Origin: Planctomycetota bacterium
Lineage (GTDB): Bacteria > Planctomycetota > Phycisphaerae > FEN-1346
Assembly: GCA_026386995.1 (NCBI GenBank)
Contig: JAPLMO010000295.1
Span: 1 to 38,273 of the forward strand
DNA: 38,273 nt
Direction: 5' to 3'
The notes below the pieces were generated by a model that saw only the letters and a program-made list of their open reading frames with translations, was not told the DNA's origin and made no database searches. The position numbers were made by a program, and so were the translations under genes. Within the stretch, counting starts at the first letter, position 1, and each line of letters opens with the position of its first letter. This document shows positions 1 through 8,200 of the stretch, in pieces.

Positions 1-86
1 GGCTCGCCTCATCCTACCGACCACGAACCCTACCGTCCAGGCCCGGAGCATCCCTGGAGAAAATCCTTCAAACAGAAACGCCAAGA

Positions 87-130
87 CCGGACATTTCTAC
101 TGGGTCAGGACCCCGGACATTTTTAATGGG
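87..130. repeat. Pair of IS-end-like direct repeats
   Basis: Two 18-bp direct repeats, CCGGACATTTCTACTGGG (87-104) and CCGGACATTTTTAATGGG (113-130), differ at two positions and are 26 bp apart start to start. Multiple direct repeats of this kind occur at the ends of some insertion sequences, for example the IS21 family. No transposase is present in the window, so this may be the end of an element lying to the left, or a remnant. The IS assignment is inference; the repeats themselves are seen directly. Confidence 0.45.
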
Positions 131-155
131 CCTTGACAGCCAAATGCCAAGGCGG

Positions 156-185
156 TTGACTTGGCTGCACGGGGGAGCGTAAAGT
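156..185 (+). promoter_or_regulatory. Candidate promoter for ispE
   Basis: TTGACT (156-161), an 18-bp spacer and TAAAGT (180-185) form a plausible sigma-70-type promoter. It would start transcription about 70 nt upstream of the ispE start. A second TTGACA lies at 133-138. No other candidate is better placed. Confidence 0.4.
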
Positions 186-264
186 AGTGATAGGAAGACT
201 GCCGTAGTCGGCGATTCGCGCTGAGAATCCCGCTACTGCATTTGGCTCCGACGAGGGCGGTCGA

Positions 265-1170
265 ATGCTTCGAGTGACATCATCGAATGGCGGCGTAACG
301 GTTGACGCCCCCGCGAAGGTCAACCTGACCCTTCGTGTCGTGGGCAGGCGCCTGGACGGATACCACGACCTCGAGAGCGTGGTGGCCGGCGTGGCATTTT
401 GCGACCGGCTGCGTTTCGAGGCAGCCGAGGGGCTTTTCCTGACGTGCGACGACCCTGCCGTTCCCTCCGGCGACGATAACCTGGTCCTGAAGGCCGCGCG
501 CCTTCTCCGGGAGTTCTGCGGCATGGACCGGGGTGCTCGTATCTACCTACGGAAGCACGTCCCAGCCGGGCGGGGTTTCGGCGGGGGCTCAAGCGACGCC
601 GCTGCCGCCTTGGCCGGATTGAACGCCCTTTGGCAATGCGGGAAGAGTTCGGTGGAACTGGCCTGTCTGGGCGCGCGGTTGGGGAGCGACGTGCCGCTCT
701 TCTTCGAATCGCCGGTGGCCGTGATGCGCGGCCGGGGGGAACGCGTCGAGCCTGTGGCCGCGCGGCCGCACTGGTACGCCGCGCTGGTCTGGCCGGCGTT
801 CGGCAATCCGACCGCCGACGTGTACGCCGCCTATGATCGGCAGCCGATGTCCGCCGACGGGCGGCCGGGCGCGACAGAAATCCTGAAATTCATGGAAGGC
901 CCGGCCCGCGAGGCCGCGCCTTTCCTGGTGAACGATTTAGAGCCGGCCGCACGAAGCCTGAGGTCTGACGGGCTTTCGGTGCGGACGCTCCTGGAAAAGG
1001 CCGGCGCTGCGGCCGTCGGCATGACCGGGAGCGGCTCGGCATATTTTGCTCTGACGGACACCCTGGCCGAGGCCCGGCGCCTGGTCGACGCTGCCCGTGC
1101 GGGAGGCGCCGAAGCGGTTGCCGCGGCACTAGAGGGGGACATTCAGCGTGTCCAAGGAGACACCCCATGA
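265..1170 (+). CDS. ispE: 4-diphosphocytidyl-2-C-methyl-D-erythritol kinase
   Basis: IspE phosphorylates the 2-hydroxyl of CDP-methylerythritol with ATP in the non-mevalonate (MEP) isoprenoid pathway, in the cytoplasm. The 301-residue product has the usual family length and the GHMP-kinase layout. The N-terminal PAKVNLTLRV segment (residues 16-25) carries the catalytic lysine K18. The glycine-rich ATP loop PAGRGFGGGSSDAA spans 100-113. GSDVPLFF carries the catalytic aspartate near D142. A C-terminal GMTGSGSAYF motif completes the fold. A GAGG-type ribosome site lies about 8 nt before the ATG. The stop overlaps the next start (ATGA at 1167-1170), so ispE and the SpoVG-like gene are translationally coupled. 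ispE also lies close to spoVG in Bacillus, so this linkage is old. Confidence 0.93.
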   Translation: MLRVTSSNGGVTVDAPAKVNLTLRVVGRRLDGYHDLESVVAGVAFCDRLRFEAAEGLFLTCDDPAVPSGDDNLVLKAARLLREFCGMDRGARIYLRKHVPAGRGFGGGSSDAAAALAGLNALWQCGKSSVELACLGARLGSDVPLFFESPVAVMRGRGERVEPVAARPHWYAALVWPAFGNPTADVYAAYDRQPMSADGRPGATEILKFMEGPAREAAPFLVNDLEPAARSLRSDGLSVRTLLEKAGAAAVGMTGSGSAYFALTDTLAEARRLVDAARAGGAEAVAAALEGDIQRVQGDTP

Positions 1171-1667
1171 AAGTAACCAACGTCACCGTTAAGTTGTCGC
1201 CCCCCGGAGGCGACAGGCTCAAGGCGTTCTGTACGATGACCCTTGACGGCGAGTTCGTGGTCCGAGACCTGAAGATCATCGAAGGCACCAACGGCCTGTT
1301 CGTGGCGATGCCTTCGCGCAAACTCACCGACCACTGCCCGAAGTGCGGCGGCAAGAACCACCTGCGGTCCAAGTTCTGCAACGACTGCGGCGCGAAACTG
1401 CCGGAAAAACGGGTCTCCGACGAGGATGCCCAGGGCAAACTCCACGCCGACATCGCGCACCCGATCAATTCCGAGTGTCGCGGACGGCTTCAGGATGTGA
1501 TCCTCCAGGCCTACCGCGAGGAACTTCGCCATGCCGGCCGCGCCGAAGAGGCCGAACACGTGGTCGGCCAGACCGACGCGGAAGGCGGCGAATCGCCTTC
1601 GGCGCGGCCCCCGGCCGCCGACGATGACAAGCCGAAAGGCCCACGCTTCGGCGAAGGCGTCGTGTAG
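1167..1667 (+). CDS. spoVG: SpoVG-family protein with inserted zinc ribbon
   Basis: SpoVG proteins are small nucleic-acid-binding regulators, named for Bacillus septation and sporulation but widespread in non-sporulating bacteria. The family core is visible in two halves. Residues 1-51 hold LDGEFVVRDLKIIEG and NGLFVAMPSRK. Residues 94-120 hold DIAHPINSECRGRLQ. Normally these halves are joined by a few residues. Here about 40 residues lie between them, including a zinc-ribbon-like pattern with C57-x2-C60 and C71-x2-C74. The C-terminal tail (about 120-166) is charged and probably disordered. Family membership is confident. The zinc binding and any change in DNA or RNA recognition are inference. 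The start overlaps the ispE stop by 4 bp. Confidence 0.85.
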   Translation: MKVTNVTVKLSPPGGDRLKAFCTMTLDGEFVVRDLKIIEGTNGLFVAMPSRKLTDHCPKCGGKNHLRSKFCNDCGAKLPEKRVSDEDAQGKLHADIAHPINSECRGRLQDVILQAYREELRHAGRAEEAEHVVGQTDAEGGESPSARPPAADDDKPKGPRFGEGVV

Positions 1668-1712
1668 GCTTCGGGTCGGGACCGACGCGCGGCCTGGTAC
1701 GCCAGTTACGCG

Positions 1713-1740
1713 GGTGGCCTGGTCACGCTTTTGCGTGTGA
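1713..1740. repeat. Degenerate copy of GGTGGCATGG palindrome family
   Basis: The element begins GGTGGCCTGGTCACGC, has a TTTT loop, and ends GCGTGTGAC. It resembles the copies at 5893-5926 (inside the glycosyltransferase gene) and 26976-27007, with some arm mismatches. It lies just after the SpoVG-like gene and could fold as a hairpin in its mRNA. Confidence 0.6.
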
Positions 1741-1759
1741 CTCTCTGTGCAATAGGGAT

Positions 1760-1835
1760 GTGGCACGGCTGGCTTGTCCAGCCGTGGGAAACCTCGCGGG
1801 CTTTCCGCCACGGCTGGGCAAGCCAGCCGTGCCAC
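1760..1835. repeat. 76-bp palindromic repeat, family A copy 1
   Basis: Two 28-bp arms (1760-1787 and 1808-1835) are near-perfect reverse complements. The left arm begins GTGGCACGGCTGGCTTG and the right arm ends CAAGCCAGCCGTGCCAC. Almost identical elements occur at 11575-11650 and 37823-37897. All three are intergenic. The size, symmetry and dispersal fit a REP/BIME-like or MITE-like element. No flanking transposase is visible. Confidence 0.9.
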
Positions 1836-2120
1836 ACTGCGGTGCGGGGGCCAAGCAGACGCTACACAACCCGCTGGACAACCGCCCAACTGCGGGGTAT
1901 ATTACCTTCGCCGTTTACGCCCCCCGCCTGGGGGGCGTGGCCTTTCCTGAAGGTTCTTGCCAGGACGGCCGATAGTCGTGCGGCGGCGCCTGCGGAGGGC
2001 GCCGACCGGGGCGCGAAGCCTCGCCGGTTTCGCGACCGCTCGGGTCGGGGCAAGGTCCCGGCCCGCGATGGGCCGGACGGCCGCCTTACCGGCGGCGTCC
2101 ACAGTGGAAAGGGTCGTCCC
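1836..2120 (+). other. Long GC-rich leader upstream of ilvB
   Basis: The 453-bp gap between the SpoVG-like gene and ilvB starts with two palindromic repeats. It continues as a GC-rich stretch with several possible short hairpins. TATATT near 1898-1903 could be a -10 element, which would leave an mRNA leader of over 200 nt. I see no convincing leader peptide rich in Leu, Val or Ile codons, and I recognise no riboswitch or T-box. The reading frame of ilvB stays open upstream to 1731, but that extension runs through the repeat and lacks IlvB homology. Confidence 0.35.
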
Positions 2121-3800
<1,680 letters not shown>

Positions 3801-3804
3801 AAAT

Positions 3805-3833
3805 GTTTAGCCGTCGCCGCATACGGCGACGGT
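3805..3833. repeat. Short GTTTAGCCGTCGCCG palindrome (family B)
   Basis: GTTTAG is followed by a stem of CCGTCGCCG and CGGCGACGG around a short loop, just after the ilvB stop. Larger relatives lie at 6103-6183, 7994-8070 and 10569-10629. This copy has a single hairpin and no closing CTAAAC arm. Confidence 0.75.
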
Positions 3834-3853
3834 AACCAGTTACCGACTCGAGG

Positions 3854-3890
3854 CCGCAGGGCGGGCATATTCCCCTGCGGTCTTCTTTTT
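3854..3890 (+). terminator. Intrinsic terminator after ilvB
   Basis: An 8-bp perfect stem, CCGCAGGG (3854-3861) with CCCTGCGG (3873-3880), is followed directly by the T-rich run TCTTCTTTTT (3881-3890). This is a classic rho-independent terminator. It separates ilvB from truA. Confidence 0.8.
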
Positions 3891-3970
3891 GAATCCGCAA
3901 TTCGCAATCCGCAATTCTCTTCCTCCGGTTTTTCGGTGCAGCGCCGCCCCCTGGGCAGTACGCTTATGCC

Positions 3971-4735
3971 ATGCGATGCATCCGTATGACAATCGCCTAC
4001 GATGGCACGGCCTACCACGGCTGGCAGGAGCAGCCGGGGCAGACAACCGTTCAGGGGACGCTGGTGGAGGCGCTCGCGACGATCCTGCGCGAGCGGCCGC
4101 GCGTCGAGGGCGCCGGCCGCACCGACTCGGGCGTCCACGCCGCGGGGCAGGTTGCGGCGTTCAAGACCGAGCACCCGATCCTCATCCCGCGCCTCCTGGC
4201 GGCGGCCAACAGCCGCCTGCCAGACGACATCTCCGTAACGGAAATGCGCGAGGCCCCGCTGGAGTTCCGCCCGTCGCATCACGCCCTCGGCAAACACTAC
4301 CGTTACCGCATCTATCGCAATACCTTCAAGCCCGTCTTCGAGGGCCGGTACGTCTGGCACTGGTACCAGCCGCTCGCGCTTGAGCCGATGCGCGAGGCCG
4401 CGCGGCTGCTCGTGGGCACGCACGACTTCAAGAGTTTCGAGGGCCGCGGCTCGTACCGCGAGGACACGGTACGCACCATCACGCGCCTCGAGATCGTCGA
4501 GGCCGGGCCGGAACTTTACTTCGAGGTCGAAGGCAACCGGTTCCTCTACCGGATGGTCCGCAACCTCGTCGGCACGCTGACCGAGGTCGGCCGCGGGCAC
4601 TGGCCGGTCGCGCGTGTGGCCGAGGCATTGGCGGCCCGCGACCGCATGGCCGCCGGCCCGACCGCCCCGCCGCAGGGCTTGTGCCTTATGGAAGTTCGAT
4701 ACCCGGACGAGGCGAACTTACAGCCCTTTGTTTAA
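3971..4735 (+). CDS. truA: tRNA pseudouridine(38-40) synthase
   Basis: TruA converts uridines 38-40 in the anticodon arm of many tRNAs to pseudouridine, which stabilises the arm and helps reading-frame maintenance. The 254-residue product has the usual family length. The N-terminal YDGTAYHGWQ (10-19) and TVQG lead to the catalytic motif GAGRTDSGVHA with nucleophile D52. Further family blocks are FRPSHHALGKHYRYRI, GTHDFKSFEGRGS and the C-terminal GNRFLYRMVRNLVGTL. The start begins at the homologous N-terminus, and no strong Shine-Dalgarno is visible. The stop at 4733-4735 is followed immediately by a nested inverted repeat. With tilS, this is one of two tRNA-modification genes in the window. 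Confidence 0.93.
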   Translation: MRCIRMTIAYDGTAYHGWQEQPGQTTVQGTLVEALATILRERPRVEGAGRTDSGVHAAGQVAAFKTEHPILIPRLLAAANSRLPDDISVTEMREAPLEFRPSHHALGKHYRYRIYRNTFKPVFEGRYVWHWYQPLALEPMREAARLLVGTHDFKSFEGRGSYREDTVRTITRLEIVEAGPELYFEVEGNRFLYRMVRNLVGTLTEVGRGHWPVARVAEALAARDRMAAGPTAPPQGLCLMEVRYPDEANLQPFV

Positions 4736-4866
4736 CCGCGGAGAACTCTTCAAAATGCAGAATGAAGAATGTAGAATGCAGAATCAACAGCCGCGGCAGT
4801 GGTTCCGTTTTTCATTCTGCATTCAATCCCTTCTCTGCGTTCTCTGCGGCCTCTGCGGTGAAAGAT
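4736..4866. repeat. Nested inverted repeat between truA and glycosyltransferase
   Basis: The outer arms are CCGCGGAGAAC (4736-4746) and GTTCTCTGCGG (4839-4849). The inner arms are ATGCAGAATGAA (4755-4766) and TTCATTCTGCAT (4811-4822). Direct sub-repeats of AGAATG fill the left half, and CTCTGCG sub-repeats fill the right. The element fills almost the whole gap and begins on the base after the truA stop. It is a different family from the other palindromes. The right end may supply the GGTGAAAG ribosome site of the next gene. Confidence 0.7.
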
Positions 4867-4873
4867 TTTGTCA

Positions 4874-6109
4874 ATGGCTATGCGAATCGTCCACGTGATA
4901 ACCCGGCTGATCCTCGGCGGCGCCCAGGAGAACACACTCCTGACGTGCCGCGAGCAGGCACGCCTCGGCCATGAGGTCACGCTCCTCACCGGCCCGCCCG
5001 AGGGGCCGGAGGGCAGTCTGCTCGATGAGGCCCAGCGCATGCCGATCCGCACGGTGCTCGTGCCGTCGCTGGTGCGGGCGCTGGACCCGTGGCACGATCT
5101 TGGCGCGTACCTGGACCTCGCGAAGCATTTTCGCGAGATCCACCCCGACGTCGTCCACACGCATTCCTCCAAGGCCGGCATCCTGGGCCGGCTGGCCGCG
5201 CGGCGGTGCGGCGTCCCCTGCATCGTCCACACGATCCACGGCCTTCCGTTCGACGAGTACCGCGGACGCCTGGCGAACTGGGCGTACCGCGCCGCCGAGC
5301 GGCTGGCCGCGCGCTGGTCGCACCGGCTGGTCGCCGTCTCGGCCGACATGGCCGACCGCGCCGCGGCGGCGGGCCTTGCGCCGCGCGACCGCATCGCGGT
5401 AGTCTATAGCGCGCTGGATACCGACCGTTTCCGCGCCGCCTCGGGCGAGCGGGAGGCCGTGCGGCAGGCGTGGGGCGCCGGCCCGGAGGAGTTTGTATTC
5501 CTTGCGATCGCGCGCCTCTTTCACATGAAGGGCTACGAACTGCTGTTGCCGGCGTTTGCCGAGACGGCCCGGCGGCGGCCGGGCGTGCACCTGGTGATCG
5601 CCGGGTCGGGCATCCTGCGGCTGGCCCTTGAGGCGCTTGCCGCGCATCTGGGCGTGGCCGAGCGCGTGAAGTTCCTCGGCCTCGTGCCGGCGGAGCGGAT
5701 TCCCGCTCTGGTTTGGGCCTCCGATGCGGTGGTCCACGCGGGCCTTCGCGAGGGCCTGGCCCGCGTCCTGCCGCAGGCCGGCCTCTGCCGGCGGCCCGCC
5801 GTGGCCTACAACATCGGCGGCGCCCGCGAGGTCCTCCGCGACGGCGTCAGCGGCTTTCTGCTGCCGGCGCCCCCGCCGGACGAAGTCGCGCGGGTGGCAT
5901 GGCCACGCTTTTCGCGTGGCCATGTGCAAGGTATGGCGCCGGACGTTCCCGAGGCTGTCTGGCAGATTCTAGCCTCCGCCCTCGACCGCGTGGCCGCCGA
6001 CCCCGCCGCCGCCCGCGCGATGGGCGACCGCTGGCCGCAGGACATTCTTTCGCGCTTCGACTATCGCGCCGCAACGGCCGAGATCATGCGGGTGTACGAA
6101 AACGTTTAG
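4874..6109 (+). CDS. GT4-family glycosyltransferase with an embedded palindrome
   Basis: This is a cytoplasmic or membrane-associated glycosyltransferase of the GT-B fold, probably acting on surface polysaccharide or glycolipid. The sugar and acceptor cannot be told. The N-terminal domain begins MRIVHVITRLILGGAQ, the usual donor-independent start. HTHSSKAGILGRLAA and VHTIHG follow. The C-terminal domain has FLAIARLFHMKGYELLLPA and HAGLREGLARVLPQA, then GGAREVLRDGVSGFLLP. About residues 340-352 are encoded by a 34-bp palindrome (5893-5926) inserted in frame. The start is 4874 or 4880; an in-frame TTG at 4868 is less likely. The stop codon TAG (6107-6109) is part of a GTTTAG repeat arm. The length is 411 residues. 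Confidence 0.85.
   Translation: MAMRIVHVITRLILGGAQENTLLTCREQARLGHEVTLLTGPPEGPEGSLLDEAQRMPIRTVLVPSLVRALDPWHDLGAYLDLAKHFREIHPDVVHTHSSKAGILGRLAARRCGVPCIVHTIHGLPFDEYRGRLANWAYRAAERLAARWSHRLVAVSADMADRAAAAGLAPRDRIAVVYSALDTDRFRAASGEREAVRQAWGAGPEEFVFLAIARLFHMKGYELLLPAFAETARRRPGVHLVIAGSGILRLALEALAAHLGVAERVKFLGLVPAERIPALVWASDAVVHAGLREGLARVLPQAGLCRRPAVAYNIGGAREVLRDGVSGFLLPAPPPDEVARVAWPRFSRGHVQGMAPDVPEAVWQILASALDRVAADPAAARAMGDRWPQDILSRFDYRAATAEIMRVYENV
5893..5926. repeat. Palindrome inserted in frame in glycosyltransferase gene
   Basis: GGTGGCATGGCCACGC and GCGTGGCCATGTG flank a TTTTC loop, forming a near-perfect hairpin. Copies of the same family lie outside genes at 26976-27007 and, degenerate, at 1713-1740. 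Here the frame stays open. It encodes residues between PPPDEVA and PEAVWQI, near the C-terminal helix of the GT-B fold, where length variation is usually tolerated. Confidence 0.8.
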
Positions 6110-6183
6110 CCGTGCCATAACGTTTAGCCGTCGCCGCACACGGCGACGATCATCATCGCGGCCGTATGCGGCCGCGGCTAAAC
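6103..6183. repeat. Composite GTTTAGCCG / CGGCTAAAC repeat (family B)
   Basis: It begins with CGTTTAGCCGTG overlapping the glycosyltransferase stop. A second CGTTTAGCCGTCGCCG follows at 6121, then an internal hairpin CGGCCGTATGCGGCCG, and closing CGGCTAAAC ending at 6183. A further GTACCGGCGACGG follows. The outer arms are inverted. It resembles 7994-8070 and 10569-10629. Confidence 0.75.
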
Positions 6184-6338
6184 ATGGCCGTACCGGCGAC
6201 GGTCGCAACGGCCTGCCGGTCATTGCGGCTCGCCGTTACAGCCCATCCGACATATTATAATTGCACGTGTTTTCGGGCCGGCTACACTGGCACGCACAGA
6301 GGCGCCGCCTTTATCGTGCCCGATCGGAAAGGGCCTTT

Positions 6339-7805
6339 ATGTCACCCGGCAAAAAGACGCTGCTCGTGCTGGCGGGGATCGTGGCGATCCTCGTGACGGG
6401 CGTCTTCTCGGCATTCGTAATCCTGGTGCAGGACGAGCCCACGCCGGATGACAGCGACCTGCGTCTGGCGCTGCCGCGGCTGGCGGAAGACCAGAATGCG
6501 TGGATTTTCTACGCAAAGGCGTTCGAAAAACTGACTTCGCCGTTGATCAGTGAAGACAGCGAGTGGCCGCCTGCGCCTGGCGCAGCGGGGTCGCTGCCCG
6601 GCAAGAAGAATCCGGAAGCCGGGCCCGAAGAACCGCCGCCCACGGCCAGTGAACGCTGGCGTCAGATAGAGAGGGGCACCGCCTGGGAGCAGCCTCTGGT
6701 CGACGCGGTCCTCGCGCGCGACACCGAGGCCTTTGCGATCTGGGAGAAGGGCGTGGCCAGGCCTTCGTGCCTGCTGCCGGGGGTCAAGGTTCCCATAACC
6801 GACCTGCCGGAAGCATTTTCTGCCCTGTCTCTTGCTAACCTGCTGGGCGTTCGAGCCCGCAACCATGCCCGACGAGGCAACGACGAGGCGGCGATGGAGG
6901 ACGGTATGCGGCTCATTCGCTTCGGGCATCAGATGGAAGACGGCAAGGGGGTTCTCGTTGCGTATCTGATTGGCAGCACCGTCAAGCAGGTGGGCCTGGC
7001 CGTAATGTGCGACTTGGTACGAGAAAGCCGCTTGCCGCCGGCGCAACTTCGCCGCTTTGAGGCCGAGATTGCTCCCTACCAAGTTGACCCCCGTGCGCTG
7101 GCCGACACGCTGCGGGCCGAGTATGACTACAGTCGGTCCGTACTTGATAAAATCACTTGCGGCGAGATGGACCCTGGGCCCCTCCTCAGTCTGAGCAGGA
7201 TTGAGATCCGAATGGGCTCTTGGGAGCGGTTCCTCTATAAGCCCAACCGCACGCGACGGCTGATGGCCGAAGCGTTCCGCGAGATGATCTCCGCTGCGCC
7301 GAAAAACGGCAAGGACGCGCCCGATCTCGCGCGGTTCTACGAGCAGGCATCTCTGGAGCAAGGGTTGTCCAACGGCAACTATCTGGGTGGAAGGCTCTAT
7401 CGCCTTACGGTGGGAAACGTGCATGGTGTGTTTAGTATCAAGTGCATAACAAACGTCCAGTTGGCCGCCACGCGGGTCTTGCTGGCGATGAAAGCCTTCA
7501 AGACTGAGAAGGGCCGCCTGCCAACTACGCTCGATGAACTGGTGCCGGAGTACCTGGACGCCGTGCCACTCGATGACTTCGACGGAAAGCCGCTCCGTTA
7601 TAATCTGGTCAAGAAAATCATTTACACTGTCGGCAAGGACCTGCGGGACGACGGCGGGACGACGAAGCAGGAGTTTCTCGACGCCAAAATGAAGGAACGC
7701 GACATCGACCCCAAGACCGCGGACACCGAAACGCTCAAGTCTTTTGAGCAAGAGTGCGAAGGCATCTGCCAGATGCCCGACCCGTCGTTCCCGATTGAGT
7801 TTTAG
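6339..7805 (+). CDS. Membrane-anchored protein of unknown function
   Basis: I do not recognise a named family for the whole protein. The 488-residue product begins MSPGKKTLLVLAGIVAIL, with one hydrophobic segment (about 7-30) acting as signal anchor, so most of it should lie outside the cytoplasm. A proline- and glutamate-rich stretch near residues 85-110 looks flexible. About residues 384-440 hold AFKTEKGRLPTTLDELVPEYL, then PLDDFDGKPLRY and a YTVGKDLRDDGG ending. This pattern resembles the C-terminal part of secreted planctomycete proteins related to pseudopilins. The start is supported by GGAAAGGG about 6 nt upstream. TATAAT at 6256-6261 may be its -10 element, but no good -35 is visible. 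Confidence 0.7.
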   Translation: MSPGKKTLLVLAGIVAILVTGVFSAFVILVQDEPTPDDSDLRLALPRLAEDQNAWIFYAKAFEKLTSPLISEDSEWPPAPGAAGSLPGKKNPEAGPEEPPPTASERWRQIERGTAWEQPLVDAVLARDTEAFAIWEKGVARPSCLLPGVKVPITDLPEAFSALSLANLLGVRARNHARRGNDEAAMEDGMRLIRFGHQMEDGKGVLVAYLIGSTVKQVGLAVMCDLVRESRLPPAQLRRFEAEIAPYQVDPRALADTLRAEYDYSRSVLDKITCGEMDPGPLLSLSRIEIRMGSWERFLYKPNRTRRLMAEAFREMISAAPKNGKDAPDLARFYEQASLEQGLSNGNYLGGRLYRLTVGNVHGVFSIKCITNVQLAATRVLLAMKAFKTEKGRLPTTLDELVPEYLDAVPLDDFDGKPLRYNLVKKIIYTVGKDLRDDGGTTKQEFLDAKMKERDIDPKTADTETLKSFEQECEGICQMPDPSFPIEF

Positions 7806-7853
7806 GCACGAGCCGCCTCGTTTATTGATCCCGGTAAAAGCAATGCTCACGCT

Positions 7854-7954
7854 TGTCATTCTGAGGAGCGGCTTCAGCCGCGACGAAGAATCTCGCCTTT
7901 CGGCCGGAGAACGGCGAGATTCTTCGGCCCCGTAAACGGGGCCTCAGAATGACA
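7854..7954. repeat. TGTCATTCTGAGG palindromic repeat, family C copy 1
   Basis: A 101-bp element starts TGTCATTCTGAGG and ends CCTCAGAATGACA. Inner arms are GAAGAATCTCGCC and GGCGAGATTCTTC. A close relative lies at 30423-30523 with the same ends and the same GAAGAATCTCG core. It is the first of two repeats that fill the 395-bp gap between the two exported-protein genes. Confidence 0.88.
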
Positions 7955-7993
7955 TCCCTTGCACGGGATGAACATTACTTACGCCGGGCTCAA

Positions 7994-8070
7994 TAGCCGT
8001 CGCCGGTACGGCGACGGTCGTTGCCGGGCGCCCGCGAACGTTCGCGTCGCCGTACCGGCGACGGCTAAAC
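7994..8070. repeat. GTCGCCGGTACGGCGAC repeat (family B)
   Basis: TAGCCGTCGCCGGTACGGC at the left is the reverse complement of GCCGTACCGGCGACGGCTA at the right. Each arm is itself able to form a hairpin. A centre containing GGGCGCCCGCGAACGTTCGC lies between. It is the largest near-perfect palindrome of this family in the window. The rest of the gap to 8200 holds only a TATAAT at 8149-8154. Confidence 0.85.
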
Positions 8071-8200
8071 ACGACGGCTCCCGCTCGTGGGCGCACCGCG
8101 CCGCACCTCGCGACGCGGCTTGTGGTAGGCAGCCGCATGCCAGCCGATTATAATACGGATGGTCTTCGGGTGAACGTTTCGCCCCTTGTGGGGGTCTGGT

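Noticed and set aside
1731..2120. Upstream extension of ilvB to 1731
   Set aside because: It would translate through the family A palindrome and gives residues unlike any acetolactate synthase. The ATG at 2121 has a ribosome site and starts at the homologous N-terminus.
8149..8154. TATAAT boxes at 6256, 8149 and 21682 as full promoters
   Set aside because: Each is a perfect -10 box before a gene, but no acceptable -35 box lies 15-19 bp upstream, so I mention them only as possible -10 elements and do not list them as promoters.
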